DNA of 64,000 nucleotides, taken from assembly GCF_029502005.1 (NCBI RefSeq), contig NZ_JAMQOT010000008.1, positions 103,785 to 167,784 on the forward strand, given 5' to 3'. The translations under genes were made by a program, and so were the position numbers. This stretch comes from Natrinema salsiterrestre (GTDB lineage Archaea > Halobacteriota > Halobacteria > Halobacteriales > Natrialbaceae). Of this stretch, positions 1 to 8,377 are shown in pieces (within the stretch, counting starts at the first letter, position 1; each line of letters begins with the position of its first letter). The notes below the pieces were generated by a model, which did no database searches, had not been told where the DNA came from, and worked only from the letters and a program-made list of their open reading frames with translations.

Positions 1-80
1 GGAGCGGCGACGGTGAGGCGGTCGACAACGCGATCGCGACGGTCGAAGACGGCTACGAGACGGAACGGGATCGCTACTGA
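1..80 (+). CDS. 3' end of an unidentified gene (partial)
   Basis: An open frame runs in from the window edge and stops with TGA at 78-80. Only about 25 residues are visible, ending in ETERDRY. The acidic composition fits a haloarchaeal cytoplasmic protein. Too little remains to assign a family. Confidence 0.6.
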   Translation, partial: SGDGEAVDNAIATVEDGYETERDRY

Positions 81-117
81 GATCGGTTCCGGGACACCTG
101 CGCGTCCGATTCCGGCC

Positions 118-292
118 AGCAGCGCCACAGCAGTTCGGCTTCGCGAACGTCTGCCCCGAGCGGACGTGTTCGACGCTCAGTCCGTCGGTTCCGTCACGAG
201 GCGTGACAATAGTCCGTTCTCGTCGACGTCGTGAACGCGGCCGATTTTCGTCTCTTCTCCGGGTAGACCGTCGTTCGGAACGCCAGTTGTCG
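118..292 (-). pseudogene. Decayed copy of the neighbouring rubredoxin-like gene
   Basis: On the minus strand this stretch aligns with the middle of the intact gene at 416-754. The pieces TKIGRVHDVDENG, IVTPRDGTDGLSVEHVRSGQ and AELLWRC-like correspond to NELGRIRGFEKSG, FVTTRDGAEGISVEHARSGH and AELMWRC. The pieces lie in different frames, so at least three single-base indels are needed to join them. The match ends where the second Cys pair of the zinc ribbon should begin, so the C-terminal ribbon is gone. No start codon or promoter is evident. I read it as a tandem duplicate that lost function. The alignment was done by eye. Confidence 0.75.
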
Positions 293-415
293 CCGTTCTC
301 CGTCCACGGCAACTATCGGCACGAATCTACGCTACGAGCAGCTGTAAACCTTCATGCGCTATATGGAATTAGAACCGTCCCCGCTGGCGATCACGTACCC
401 ACTACCGTCACCGGC

Positions 416-754
416 TCAGTCCTCGGTCCAGTACATCAGGTTCTCCCGTTCGGTGTGGCAATTCGGACACTGATCGGGGAGTCCCTCGTCGATCTCTCCC
501 ATTTCGCCACACTCCATGCAGCGCCACATCAGTTCGGCTTCGCCGAATTCGTGGCCCGAACGGGCGTGCTCGACGCTTATCCCCTCGGCACCGTCGCGGG
601 TAGTGACGAAGAACCCGCTCTTTTCGAAGCCCCGGATGCGCCCGAGTTCGTTGCCGTCCTCGTCGTAGACCGACTGCCCGAAATTGAGCTTTGCTACCTC
701 CTCGACGGCCTCGTCGTCGCCCTCCTTCGCCGGTGTCTCGCCGGTGTTGACCAT
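416..754 (-). CDS. Rubredoxin-like zinc-ribbon protein, 112 aa
   Basis: A small acidic protein. A short beta-rich N-terminal half contains NELGRIRGF and EGISVEHARSGHEF. A C-terminal zinc ribbon has Cys79-x2-Cys82 and Cys96-x2-Cys99 and ends in a conserved-looking LMYWTED. The layout matches haloarchaeal rubredoxin-like proteins that bind Zn or Fe through four Cys. Function is unknown, possibly electron transfer or structural metal binding. The frame stays open upstream to 823, but a TATA-like TTTATC (minus strand, 779-784) lies 28 nt before the ATG at 754. That makes 754 the likely leaderless start. A frameshifted second copy lies just downstream. Confidence 0.8.
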   Translation of the reverse strand: MVNTGETPAKEGDDEAVEEVAKLNFGQSVYDEDGNELGRIRGFEKSGFFVTTRDGAEGISVEHARSGHEFGEAELMWRCMECGEMGEIDEGLPDQCPNCHTERENLMYWTED

Positions 755-778
755 GTCCCAGTTCACGCCGTCGACTGC

Positions 779-784
779 GATAAA
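779..784 (-). promoter_or_regulatory. TATA box of the rubredoxin-like gene
   Basis: TTTATC on the minus strand is centred 28 nt before the ATG at 754. This is the normal archaeal spacing for a leaderless mRNA and is the reason for choosing that start. Confidence 0.5.
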
Positions 785-823
785 GTGACGGCGCGCATTG
801 TGCGAGCGACCGCTCGAGGGCAC

Positions 824-1194
824 GGAGCGGCTGGAAACAGACGGGACGAGAACACAGCCGGTGGGGAAATCGGTGCGGTCCCGTCAAGCTACCCCCTGCC
901 GGTCGCGGCTCCGAATGACAGGTAGCAACACGGTAATAGAAAACAATATACACCATGAGGATAGAGAGGTGGTATGATAATCGGTCACATTCCCGGCTCC
1001 GCCAGCGGGTTTCCGCCCGGAACGCGCCGTCCGGCGGCGATCGAAGGGAGGGAGACCCCGGTCGCTACCCGAAGGGCCAACGGCGGGAGAACGGCCGACG
1101 TTACGGACGGACGGAGAGTCTCGCTCCCAGTACAGACGACCAGCAATCCCGTACCTGATATAGCTCCGAGCCCAGATGCCGACGTGATTCGATC
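824..1194. other. Gene-free stretch
   Basis: About 370 nt with short overlapping frames on both strands and no recognisable protein. An A/T-rich patch near 925-975 may be a promoter, but I see no gene at the right distance. Confidence 0.4.
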
Positions 1195-2106
1195 ATGAGC
1201 GGGACCGGTGTCGCCACGATCGGCGACTGTCGGATCGCCTACCGCCGTGCGGGGACCAGCGGCCCACCCGTCGTCCTCTGTCACGGTGCGGGCATCGACG
1301 ACGCGACCGTCTCGTGGCGACACACGATAAACGCGCTCGCCGACGACTACCGCGTCTACGCCATCGACTGGCCGGAGTACGGGAACAGCACGGGAGACGT
1401 CGATCACACCGTCGAAACGTACGTCGACGTCCTCGACGGGTTCCTGGACACGCTCCCCTTCGAGAGCGTTTCGCTCGCCGGCATCTCGATGGGCGGCGGC
1501 GTCGCACTCGGCTACGCGCTCGAGAACCCCGACCGAGTCGACCGACTGGCGCTCGTCGACAGCTACGGCCTCGGGGGCAAACTGCCCAGCGCCCTCCAGT
1601 GGAAAGTCCTGTCACAGATCCCCGGAATGACCCAGTTCGGGAAGATCGCCGCCAGTTCCTCGACGCGGAGCGTTCGCATGGTCCTCGACAGCCTCGTCGC
1701 GGACGCCGGTTCCTTGCCCGACCGCTTCATCGAAGACGCCCGGGAAAAGCTGATGGAACCGGGCTCGATACAGGCCTTCGAGGAGTTCCAGAACAACGAG
1801 CTCTCCTTCAACGGCCGCGTCCGGACGAACTTCGTCGACGACCTCGAGTCCCTGTCCGCCCCGACGCTGCTCGTCCACGGGAAACAGGATCCCCTCGTCC
1901 CCGTCGAGTGGTCGGTCCGAGCAGCAGACCTGATTCCGGACGCCGAGCTGGACCTGATCGACGACTGCGGCCACTGGACGCCTCGAGAGCGCCCCGACCG
2001 GTTCAACGAGAGCCTCCGGGAGTGGCTCCCGGACCCGCAATATTCCCCGGAGCCGGAGTACACCAAGGCAGGGATGCCCGGCGTGACTCGCGTCACCAGC
2101 GATTAA
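1195..2106 (+). CDS. Alpha/beta-fold hydrolase, 303 aa
   Basis: A typical alpha/beta hydrolase of about the usual family length. The oxyanion-hole region VVLCHGAG is near residues 26-33. The nucleophile elbow GISMGG has Ser98. The acid lies in the GKQDPLVP segment and the catalytic His in DCGHWTPRE near the C-terminus. The cap region (about 125-200) is helical. No signal peptide is seen, so the protein should be cytoplasmic. The substrate cannot be told from sequence; esters, lactones and epoxides all fit. It converges on polC across a 250-nt gap holding a strong hairpin. Confidence 0.85.
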   Translation: MSGTGVATIGDCRIAYRRAGTSGPPVVLCHGAGIDDATVSWRHTINALADDYRVYAIDWPEYGNSTGDVDHTVETYVDVLDGFLDTLPFESVSLAGISMGGGVALGYALENPDRVDRLALVDSYGLGGKLPSALQWKVLSQIPGMTQFGKIAASSSTRSVRMVLDSLVADAGSLPDRFIEDAREKLMEPGSIQAFEEFQNNELSFNGRVRTNFVDDLESLSAPTLLVHGKQDPLVPVEWSVRAADLIPDAELDLIDDCGHWTPRERPDRFNESLREWLPDPQYSPEPEYTKAGMPGVTRVTSD

Positions 2107-2164
2107 CTCCGTCTCGTTCGCTCGTCTCCTTTTCTGTTCGGCCGGGAGCACGGCTCGAGCAACG

Positions 2165-2300
2165 CGAGAGCCGTGTGACCCGGGGGAGGGCAGGCCCTTG
2201 CCCAGTTATCGACCGCGAGCGAGTGAAACGAGCGAGCGGGCCGACGACTGATGTGAGCGAACGACCGACGGGAGTGAGAGAACGGAAGGAGGAGCGCTTT
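2165..2300. repeat. Haloarchaeal GAGCGA-rich intergenic element
   Basis: A dense run of near-repeats of the kind gcgagcgagtgaaacgagcg, followed by gagcgaacgaccgacgggag and gagtgagagaacgg. This type of GAGCG/GTGAG-rich sequence lies between genes, not in them. A related stretch sits at 52435-52620. Confidence 0.45.
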
Positions 2301-2305
2301 TGATC

Positions 2306-2356
2306 GAAATTTTGCCGAGTGCGGTCGCGATGCGACCGCACGCAGAGCAAAATTTC
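2306..2356. terminator. Two-tier hairpin between convergent genes
   Basis: The outer arms GAAATTTTGC (2306-2315) and GCAAAATTTC (2347-2356) are perfect complements. Nested inside are GTGCGGTCGC and GCGACCGCAC with a three-base loop. The outer stem is A/T-rich and has T-runs on either strand. It lies between the 3' ends of the hydrolase and polC, so it could end transcription from both sides. The terminator role is inference. Confidence 0.55.
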
Positions 2357-2359
2357 GGG

Positions 2360-5300
2360 TCACATGAAATCCTCGATCCCGCTCTGCTTGTTCTTGTCGT
2401 TCTCGAAGATACTCTCGAGGGAGCGCTCGAGGACTTCTAACCGCTGTTTCGTGTAGTCGCGGCAGTCGTACTCCTCGGCGACCTGGATCGCGGTCTGCAT
2501 GTACTTGTTGACCGACCCCTTGTGGACGGTGAGGTTGACGCGGCCGCCGCATTCTCGGCAGTCGCCGGTCAGTGGCATCCGGCGGAACTTCTCGCCGCAG
2601 TCGAGACAGCGCGTCTCCTGACGCGAGAACGCGCGAAGGTTCCCGATCAGGTCCGGCAGGAAGTGGTACTCGATGACCCGCTCGGCGACGTCGGTCTCGT
2701 CGACGGCCTCGAGTTTGCGCGAGAGCTCGAGTTGGGCGTCCATCTTGTCCATCATCGAGCCCAGGGTCTTGTACGCCGAGAGGTCGGGGCCCATCGCGAT
2801 GTTGGTGGTGTCGTGGGTGTGCCGGAAGCCGGTGTATTCGGTGTCGGTTCCGAGGGTATCCTCGGCGATCTCGACGTCGACGTCCTCGGGGTCGGCCTGC
2901 TCGCGGGTCGCGAGGTAGAAGTCCCGAGGGTACTGCGTGACGACGTCCATGTTGTGGGCCTCGTCGTCGATCTCGGATGGGTCGATGCGGGAGGACATGA
3001 CGAGCGGGGCGTCCATCTTGCCCCCGCGCTGGTCGGGGAGGAAGGACTTGCTGAAGTTAAGCAGCCCGTCAAGTAGCAGCATCACACAGTCTTCGTCGCC
3101 GTCGCAATTCCGGCGCTTCGCGGCGTGAAAGTACGGATGCGCGTATCCGACCGCCGCGCTCGTGAAACCGATCACTCTCCCGACAGTTGCGGCAGACGTG
3201 TGGGGTGCCATCCCGAAGACGAGTTCGCCCACGAGGTCCTGCCGGTCCTCGAACTCGTAGAAGGGCTCGAGGCCGTAGTACTGCTCGAGCAGGTCGTCGA
3301 TGAAGTCGGCCGTTCGCAGCATGTGCTCGGCCGCGCCGTCGGAGAGGACGATGTCCTGGACGCGGAGTTCCACCAGTTGGTCCTCGTGGGTCAGCGCCTC
3401 GCCGTGGATGTCCGCCTCGTAGCCCAGCGCCTGGAGCTGGCCGACGTCGACGTCGAGTTCGCTGGCGCGGACGGAGGTGACGGGAAGGTCCGTCATGTCG
3501 TAGCGAACGGTGCCGTCCTTGAACGAGGAGACGTCGTGTTTGGCGCGCAGAATGCCCTTCTCGATGGGTTCTGGGACCTTGTTCTGCGAGGAGAGCCCCT
3601 TGACGCCTTTCAGGATCTCGAAGGCGTTCTCGCGTTCCCCGACCGACTCGAGCGCGTCGCGGTACTCCTCGTGGACGTCGATCTCGCGGGTCTCGACGCA
3701 CGTGCCCTCGCGCTCGCAGTGGTCGCACTCGACGCGGCCGGCCTCGTCGGGCTCGAGGCGCTCGTCGCAGTCGGGACAGCGGTAGTCCGGCGTCGTCCGG
3801 GCGTTACAGTCCGGACAGCGGTTCTTGAACGTCTCCGTTCCGCACGACTCACAGCGCTTCCGGCCGATCTGGAGTTCGACCACGCCGGGCGTATCGGACA
3901 TCGTCTCGGCGTGTTTGGCGGCGTCGGCGACGTTGCGCTGTGCGCCGCCGGCCTCGCCGATCGGGAACAGGGTATGAACTGCGGGGCTCAGGTCGCGGCT
4001 CTCGGATTTTTCCGGCCGTCCCATCCGGTTACCGATTCGGGTCGGTGCCCGTTCGCGGACCCGAAACGGCGCGACCTCGTTGACCGCCTCGATCGCGTTG
4101 TCCCCGTCGGTCTCGTGACCCCACGTCCGGGCCCGCTCGGAGAGTTCGTCGTCCGACCACGTGCGATCGAGTTCGACGGCCGCTTCTTCGCGTTCGCCGG
4201 CCTCGAGCGCAGCGCCGTCGGCCACTGCGCGTCGGGGCTCACAGCCGAGCGTGCGGACGAACGGCCGCCAGTCGTCGATCTCGATGCGGTCCTCGTCCGC
4301 GCGCTGGCGGTGCTCGATGACGATCGTCTCGAGGGCCTCGCGAACGGGATCGGTGAAGTCCAGAACGAGGGTCGTGTCGCCGTCTCCGTCGACGTCGCCC
4401 TCGATCCGCCCCTCTGCAACTGCCGCCGCGAGCGTCCGAACGGCGTCGACGGAGATGTCGTGCCAGAGGTAGGTATACTCGGGATGGAGCGGCGCGTCGT
4501 ACTCGACGGCCCACTCCAGAGCGTCCCCCGGATCGGGGAACTCGAGGTCGATTCGAGGGTCGTCCTCGAGCGCCTGAACGTCAGCGCCCGCGGCCTCGAG
4601 GTCCTGGATCCACCACTCGTAGGTGTAGGAGGCGGGGGCGAGCGGGTGGTTGTTCTCGACGAACTCGCCGTAGTTGACCAGATACTCCCCGAGATCGAGG
4701 ATCGCCTCGACGCCGTTTCTGATCTCGAGGGCGTCCTCGGGGTCGTCGATCCGCCGGACGTCGCCGTTGGCGAGTTTGACCGTCGGTCCCTCGAGGGAGT
4801 CGACGGGGACGACGCCGGCGGCCTTGCCGGGGCGTTCGGTCTTGATCTGGGTGCCCGTCGCGAGGAAGTCGTCGACCAGATGCATCGCGGCGGGGTGGAC
4901 GCCGGCGGTCGCGAAGCCGTGATTGCGCGCGCGGCCGTAGCGCAGGCGAAAGCCGCCGTGTGCGCACGGATGAGAGAAGACGGGGCGGCCGGCGATCAGA
5001 TCCCGAAGGAACTTCTCGGACGTCTCGACGCGGGGTGGGCCCTCGGATTCGTCGGTGGTGGGATCGTCGTCGGCTTCCGCTTCCTCGGCACTGCCCTCGG
5101 CCGTCGCTTCCTCGTCAGCGTCGCCGTCGGACTCGTCGTCGCCGGTCGCTCCCTCGTCGTCGTAGTAGTTGCCGTCGATGAGGTCCTGGAGCCACGGCCA
5201 GTCGACCTCGTCGAGGTTTCTGGTGTAGCGCTGGATCTTCGGCGCTTTCAGTGCGATCCCCTCGCCGAGGACGAGACACATTCCGCCCCGGGCGCTGTTG

Positions 5301-6001
5301 GTGTCGACCCGATCGAGGTCGCGGAAGCCAGAGACCTCCTCGTCGCCGGTGGCCTCCCCGTCGAGCATGATCGGGAGGTGTTTGGCGATGAATTTCGCCT
5401 CCTTGGCCTTCGGGGTGTACTGGAGCCCGGTCTCCTTGTCGTAGAGGGCGATCTCCTCGGCGTAGCGCTCGACCTCCTCCTCGCGGGCGCTGTACTGTTC
5501 GATGCCGACGAGCGCGCGCGTGTAGTCGGCGACGAGCACCGAGAGCGCCTGTGCGGTCCCGCCCGCGGAGCGGATCGGGCCGGCGTAGTAGACGTTGACG
5601 AACTCCGTCCCGTCGTCGTTCTCGAGGATCTCGACCTTGTCGATCCCCTCGATGGGGGCTGCGACGACGCCCTCGGTCAACAGGGCGACCGCGGTGCGGA
5701 CCGCGCCCTCGACCTTGCCCGCCTTCGTCTCGTAGTCGCCGACCCGGCCCTCGGCGAAGTCCTCTGCGAGCTCGAGGGCCGCCTCTTCTCTGCTCATCTG
5801 GCCTTCGAGTTCGCGGACCCGCTCGGCGACGCCGTCGATCCCGAGGATGTTCTCGACGCGGTCGGCCATGTCCTTGGCGACCGGAATTTCGACCTCTGGC
5901 TTCGGGTCTGCCCCCCGTTTTTTCGCTCGGCCGGCGACGTCCAGAGCCTCGTCGAGTTGGTCCTCGAGCCCCTCGAAGTACCGTTCGTCTTCCCGCCGCA
6001 T
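2360..6001 (-). CDS. polC: DNA polymerase D large subunit (DP2)
   Basis: The catalytic subunit of the archaeal replicative polymerase PolD, 1213 aa, full length. The N-terminus begins MRREDERYFEGLEDQLDEAL. An acidic halophilic insert lies near 275-320. Zinc-finger Cys clusters (CESCGTETF, CPDCNART, CPDCDERL, CDHCE) lie near 695-755. The catalytic acidic motif NCDGDEDC is near 964, and a last zinc site (CLDCGEKF, CRECGG) is near 1155-1180. No intein interrupts the NCDGDEDC site, a known intein position in several archaea. The last residues QSGIEDF (1206-1212) match a PCNA-interacting motif. The gene starts one nucleotide after the PPC-domain gene ends, so the two are co-transcribed. The small subunit is not in this window. 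Confidence 0.97.
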   Translation of the reverse strand: MRREDERYFEGLEDQLDEALDVAGRAKKRGADPKPEVEIPVAKDMADRVENILGIDGVAERVRELEGQMSREEAALELAEDFAEGRVGDYETKAGKVEGAVRTAVALLTEGVVAAPIEGIDKVEILENDDGTEFVNVYYAGPIRSAGGTAQALSVLVADYTRALVGIEQYSAREEEVERYAEEIALYDKETGLQYTPKAKEAKFIAKHLPIMLDGEATGDEEVSGFRDLDRVDTNSARGGMCLVLGEGIALKAPKIQRYTRNLDEVDWPWLQDLIDGNYYDDEGATGDDESDGDADEEATAEGSAEEAEADDDPTTDESEGPPRVETSEKFLRDLIAGRPVFSHPCAHGGFRLRYGRARNHGFATAGVHPAAMHLVDDFLATGTQIKTERPGKAAGVVPVDSLEGPTVKLANGDVRRIDDPEDALEIRNGVEAILDLGEYLVNYGEFVENNHPLAPASYTYEWWIQDLEAAGADVQALEDDPRIDLEFPDPGDALEWAVEYDAPLHPEYTYLWHDISVDAVRTLAAAVAEGRIEGDVDGDGDTTLVLDFTDPVREALETIVIEHRQRADEDRIEIDDWRPFVRTLGCEPRRAVADGAALEAGEREEAAVELDRTWSDDELSERARTWGHETDGDNAIEAVNEVAPFRVRERAPTRIGNRMGRPEKSESRDLSPAVHTLFPIGEAGGAQRNVADAAKHAETMSDTPGVVELQIGRKRCESCGTETFKNRCPDCNARTTPDYRCPDCDERLEPDEAGRVECDHCEREGTCVETREIDVHEEYRDALESVGERENAFEILKGVKGLSSQNKVPEPIEKGILRAKHDVSSFKDGTVRYDMTDLPVTSVRASELDVDVGQLQALGYEADIHGEALTHEDQLVELRVQDIVLSDGAAEHMLRTADFIDDLLEQYYGLEPFYEFEDRQDLVGELVFGMAPHTSAATVGRVIGFTSAAVGYAHPYFHAAKRRNCDGDEDCVMLLLDGLLNFSKSFLPDQRGGKMDAPLVMSSRIDPSEIDDEAHNMDVVTQYPRDFYLATREQADPEDVDVEIAEDTLGTDTEYTGFRHTHDTTNIAMGPDLSAYKTLGSMMDKMDAQLELSRKLEAVDETDVAERVIEYHFLPDLIGNLRAFSRQETRCLDCGEKFRRMPLTGDCRECGGRVNLTVHKGSVNKYMQTAIQVAEEYDCRDYTKQRLEVLERSLESIFENDKNKQSGIEDFM

Positions 6002-6002
6002 G

Positions 6003-6422
6003 TCAGAGCCAGAGGTCCAGTTCGGTGGTCTCGTCGTACGCGCGCTCGAGCGGCTCCTCGAAGACGCGCATGTGGACCTCGCCGGCCCAGACCGTCGCCT
6101 CGTTCAGGTGGCCGGCGACCGCCTCGCCGTCTGGTCCAGAGAGGACCGCGTGCGTGTGCGCGAAGCGCTCCTCGTCCAGCCGGGAGACGTTGCCGGTACA
6201 GCTGGCGACCTCGAGCGGTTCGTCGAACTCGATCGGGTAGTATTCGCACTCCTCCTGATCGTAAAACCACAGTTCGGCGTCCTGGACCGCGCCGAGCGCG
6301 GTAAACCAGGCGGCGTCGGCTTCGACCGCGTCCGCGAGCGACTCGATCTCGGCCCGCCAGTCGGCACCGGTCTCAAGGCGGGCGACGTACTCGCCCGCGG
6401 GTTCGACGGCACGATAGTTCAT
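6003..6422 (-). CDS. PPC/DUF296-domain putative DNA-binding protein, 139 aa
   Basis: One PPC (DUF296) domain spans nearly the whole protein. It shows the family pattern: WFTALGAVQDAELWFYD, SCTGNVSRLD, HTHAVLSGPDG, AGHLNEATVWAG. In plants this domain accompanies AT-hooks. The prokaryotic single-domain forms are trimeric, and their role is unclear. The gene lies immediately upstream of polC with a 1-nt gap, so it probably drives polC transcription and may have a replication-linked role. A weak TATA-like T-run (minus strand, about 6447-6453) sits at leaderless distance from the ATG. Confidence 0.85.
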   Translation of the reverse strand: MNYRAVEPAGEYVARLETGADWRAEIESLADAVEADAAWFTALGAVQDAELWFYDQEECEYYPIEFDEPLEVASCTGNVSRLDEERFAHTHAVLSGPDGEAVAGHLNEATVWAGEVHMRVFEEPLERAYDETTELDLWL

Positions 6423-6554
6423 ACACGTCTACTGTATCGGCGGGTAGAAAAAGTTCTCCGTTCGTCCATCGGGGTGTACGAACGGGCACGTGTTGGGCCA
6501 AGGATAGAAAGTATTAAGACTATAGCCTAACTGTATGCAATCATCAGTCACTGT

Positions 6555-6575
6555 CATCATCATATATGGATGATG
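6555..6575. promoter_or_regulatory. Quasi-palindrome, possible operator
   Basis: CATCATCATA is followed by TATG-G-ATGATG, a perfect 10-base inverted repeat interrupted by one extra G. It lies about 65 nt upstream of the transporter operon's TATA box, where a regulator could bind. Seen directly; the role is inferred. Confidence 0.35.
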
Positions 6576-6635
6576 GCCCGGTAACCGACTACCAACAGGG
6601 ACGTTTTTGCGGCATATATCGCACAGATACCAAAA

Positions 6636-6644
6636 ATTATATAG
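6636..6644 (+). promoter_or_regulatory. TATA box of the peptide-transporter operon
   Basis: ATTATATAG is centred about 31 nt before the ATG at 6671. It supports that start over the in-frame ATG at 6566. Confidence 0.55.
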
Positions 6645-6670
6645 TCCCACTCATTGAAGCTGTCATCGGT

Positions 6671-8254
6671 ATGTCACGGCAGATGTCAGAACTGACTCGA
6701 CGACGGCTGCTTGGTTCGGGTGCAGCCGTCTCGGCGGCAGCAATCGCAGGGTGTATCGGTGGGAGCGAAAGCGATGGTTCCGATCAGCTCCACTTTACCC
6801 AAGAACAGTCTCGGGAGGAGAACTTCGATCCGGTAATTTCGAACGACGCGTACAGTTTTCAGGTGATTCAGCTCATCTTCGACGGGCTCTACGAGTTCGA
6901 CGAGGGGCTCGAGCTCCAGCCGAAGCTCGCGACGGGCGAGCCGACCGTCGAGCGCGACGGAACCAGGTACATCTTCGAGATCGAGGAGGCGGCCGAATTT
7001 CACAACGGCGAGGACGTGACCGCGGAGGACGTCGCCCACTCGTTCACCGCACCGGTCGAGGAGGAGACGGAGAACGCTTCCTCGTACAACATGATCGAGA
7101 GCACCGAAGTCATCGACGACTACCAGCTTCAGGTCGACCTCGGTGAAGACCCCTACGGCCCGTTCGAACTGCAGACGATGGGCGTGACGGTCGTTCCGAA
7201 GAGCTACCGAACTGAAGACCGAGAAAACTTCAACAAGAATCCGGTCGGCGCCGGTCCGTTCGAGTTCTCCGAGCTGCAGGAGAACGAGTACGTCGAGATC
7301 GAGAAGTACGACGACTACTGGGGCGATCTCGATCCGAACATCGAGCAGGCCCGCTTCGTGGCCCACGACGACGCGGCGGGTCGTATCTCCGAGATCCGCG
7401 CGGGGAACACCGACGTCATCGCGGGCATTCCGAACGACGACTGGAGCGTCCTCGAGAACGAGGAGGGGGTCACCCTCCACTCGTCGGAGAGTCCGACGTA
7501 CATGTACATGGCGTTTAACTGCAACGAGGGGCCGACGACGAACCCCGAGGTGCGGCGGGCCATCGCCCACTCGTTCTCGATGTCCGACTTCATCGAGTCC
7601 AACGGCGAGAACGTGACCTCGCCGATGTACAGCCCGATTCCGCCGGTCGTCAACGAGATCTGGGAGTTCCCGGAAGACGAGTATCAGGACATGCTTCCGG
7701 AGTACGACCCGGACCAGGCGAAGTCGCTGCTCGACGAACACGCGCCGGACGACTTCACGCCGACGATCATCACGCCCGAGGGGATCCGCGCGCAACTCGC
7801 CGAACGGATCGCCACCCGGCTGGACGAGATCGGCTACGGGGCCGACGTGCAGGTGCTGGACTTCGCGACGCTCGTCGATACGTACACCAGCGGGAACGCC
7901 GACGACTATCAGATGTACTTACTGGGCTGGACCGGCGGTCCCGACCCGGACTACTACCTCTACCCGCTCTTCCACGAAAGCGGAGCAGGGACTAACCAGG
8001 GCCACTACTACGACGGCAGCGACGGCTTCCACGAGGCGATCGCCGAGGGACGCAACTCGGCCGGACAGGAGGAACGCTACGAGATCTACGAGCCCGTCAT
8101 CCGTGAGATCGTCGAACAACTCCCGGCACTGCCGGCGTTCACGCAGGATAACACGATGGCCTCGCGGAACCACGTGCAAGACCTCCAGGCGCACCCGAAC
8201 GTCAATCGAAATCCCACCCTCGTCGCGGACTACACGAACGTGTCGCTGGAGTGA
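6671..8254 (+). CDS. dppA: Dipeptide/oligopeptide ABC transporter, substrate-binding lipoprotein
   Basis: A family-5 solute-binding protein of 527 aa. The N-terminus has a Tat signal (TRRRLLGSG, residues 9-17) and a lipobox IAGC with Cys28, so it should be exported folded and anchored to the membrane. The body shows family features: FDGLYEFDEGLELQPKLA, then FHNGEDVTAEDVAHSF, and near the C-terminus a GWTGGPDPDYYLYPLFH segment. The start at 6671 is chosen because the Tat motif must be N-terminal and a TATA box lies 31 nt upstream. It is first in a five-gene operon with two permeases and two ATPases. The ligand is uncertain: dipeptides, oligopeptides or even nickel/sugars occur in this family. 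Confidence 0.9.
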   Translation: MSRQMSELTRRRLLGSGAAVSAAAIAGCIGGSESDGSDQLHFTQEQSREENFDPVISNDAYSFQVIQLIFDGLYEFDEGLELQPKLATGEPTVERDGTRYIFEIEEAAEFHNGEDVTAEDVAHSFTAPVEEETENASSYNMIESTEVIDDYQLQVDLGEDPYGPFELQTMGVTVVPKSYRTEDRENFNKNPVGAGPFEFSELQENEYVEIEKYDDYWGDLDPNIEQARFVAHDDAAGRISEIRAGNTDVIAGIPNDDWSVLENEEGVTLHSSESPTYMYMAFNCNEGPTTNPEVRRAIAHSFSMSDFIESNGENVTSPMYSPIPPVVNEIWEFPEDEYQDMLPEYDPDQAKSLLDEHAPDDFTPTIITPEGIRAQLAERIATRLDEIGYGADVQVLDFATLVDTYTSGNADDYQMYLLGWTGGPDPDYYLYPLFHESGAGTNQGHYYDGSDGFHEAIAEGRNSAGQEERYEIYEPVIREIVEQLPALPAFTQDNTMASRNHVQDLQAHPNVNRNPTLVADYTNVSLE

Positions 8255-8377
8255 ACGTAGTGAGCGGTGTCGCCTGCGGTCGGCGGGAGAGACGAACCGG
8301 TTCCCCCGCCGGCCCGCCATCGGTGACGCCGAGTCAAGGTACGGTAGCGACGAGAAGAGAGACCGATTCGGAAATCA

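Noticed and set aside
974..1198. 74-aa plus-strand frame before the alpha/beta hydrolase
   Set aside because: No recognisable family and no promoter at proper distance; left as gene-free.
3083..3112. Possible intein in polC at the NCDGDEDC site
   Set aside because: The extein sequence is continuous and the total length is that of an intein-free DP2.
3125..6304. Long plus-strand frame across polC
   Set aside because: Same shadow effect; the protein is low-complexity and matches nothing, while polC is certain.
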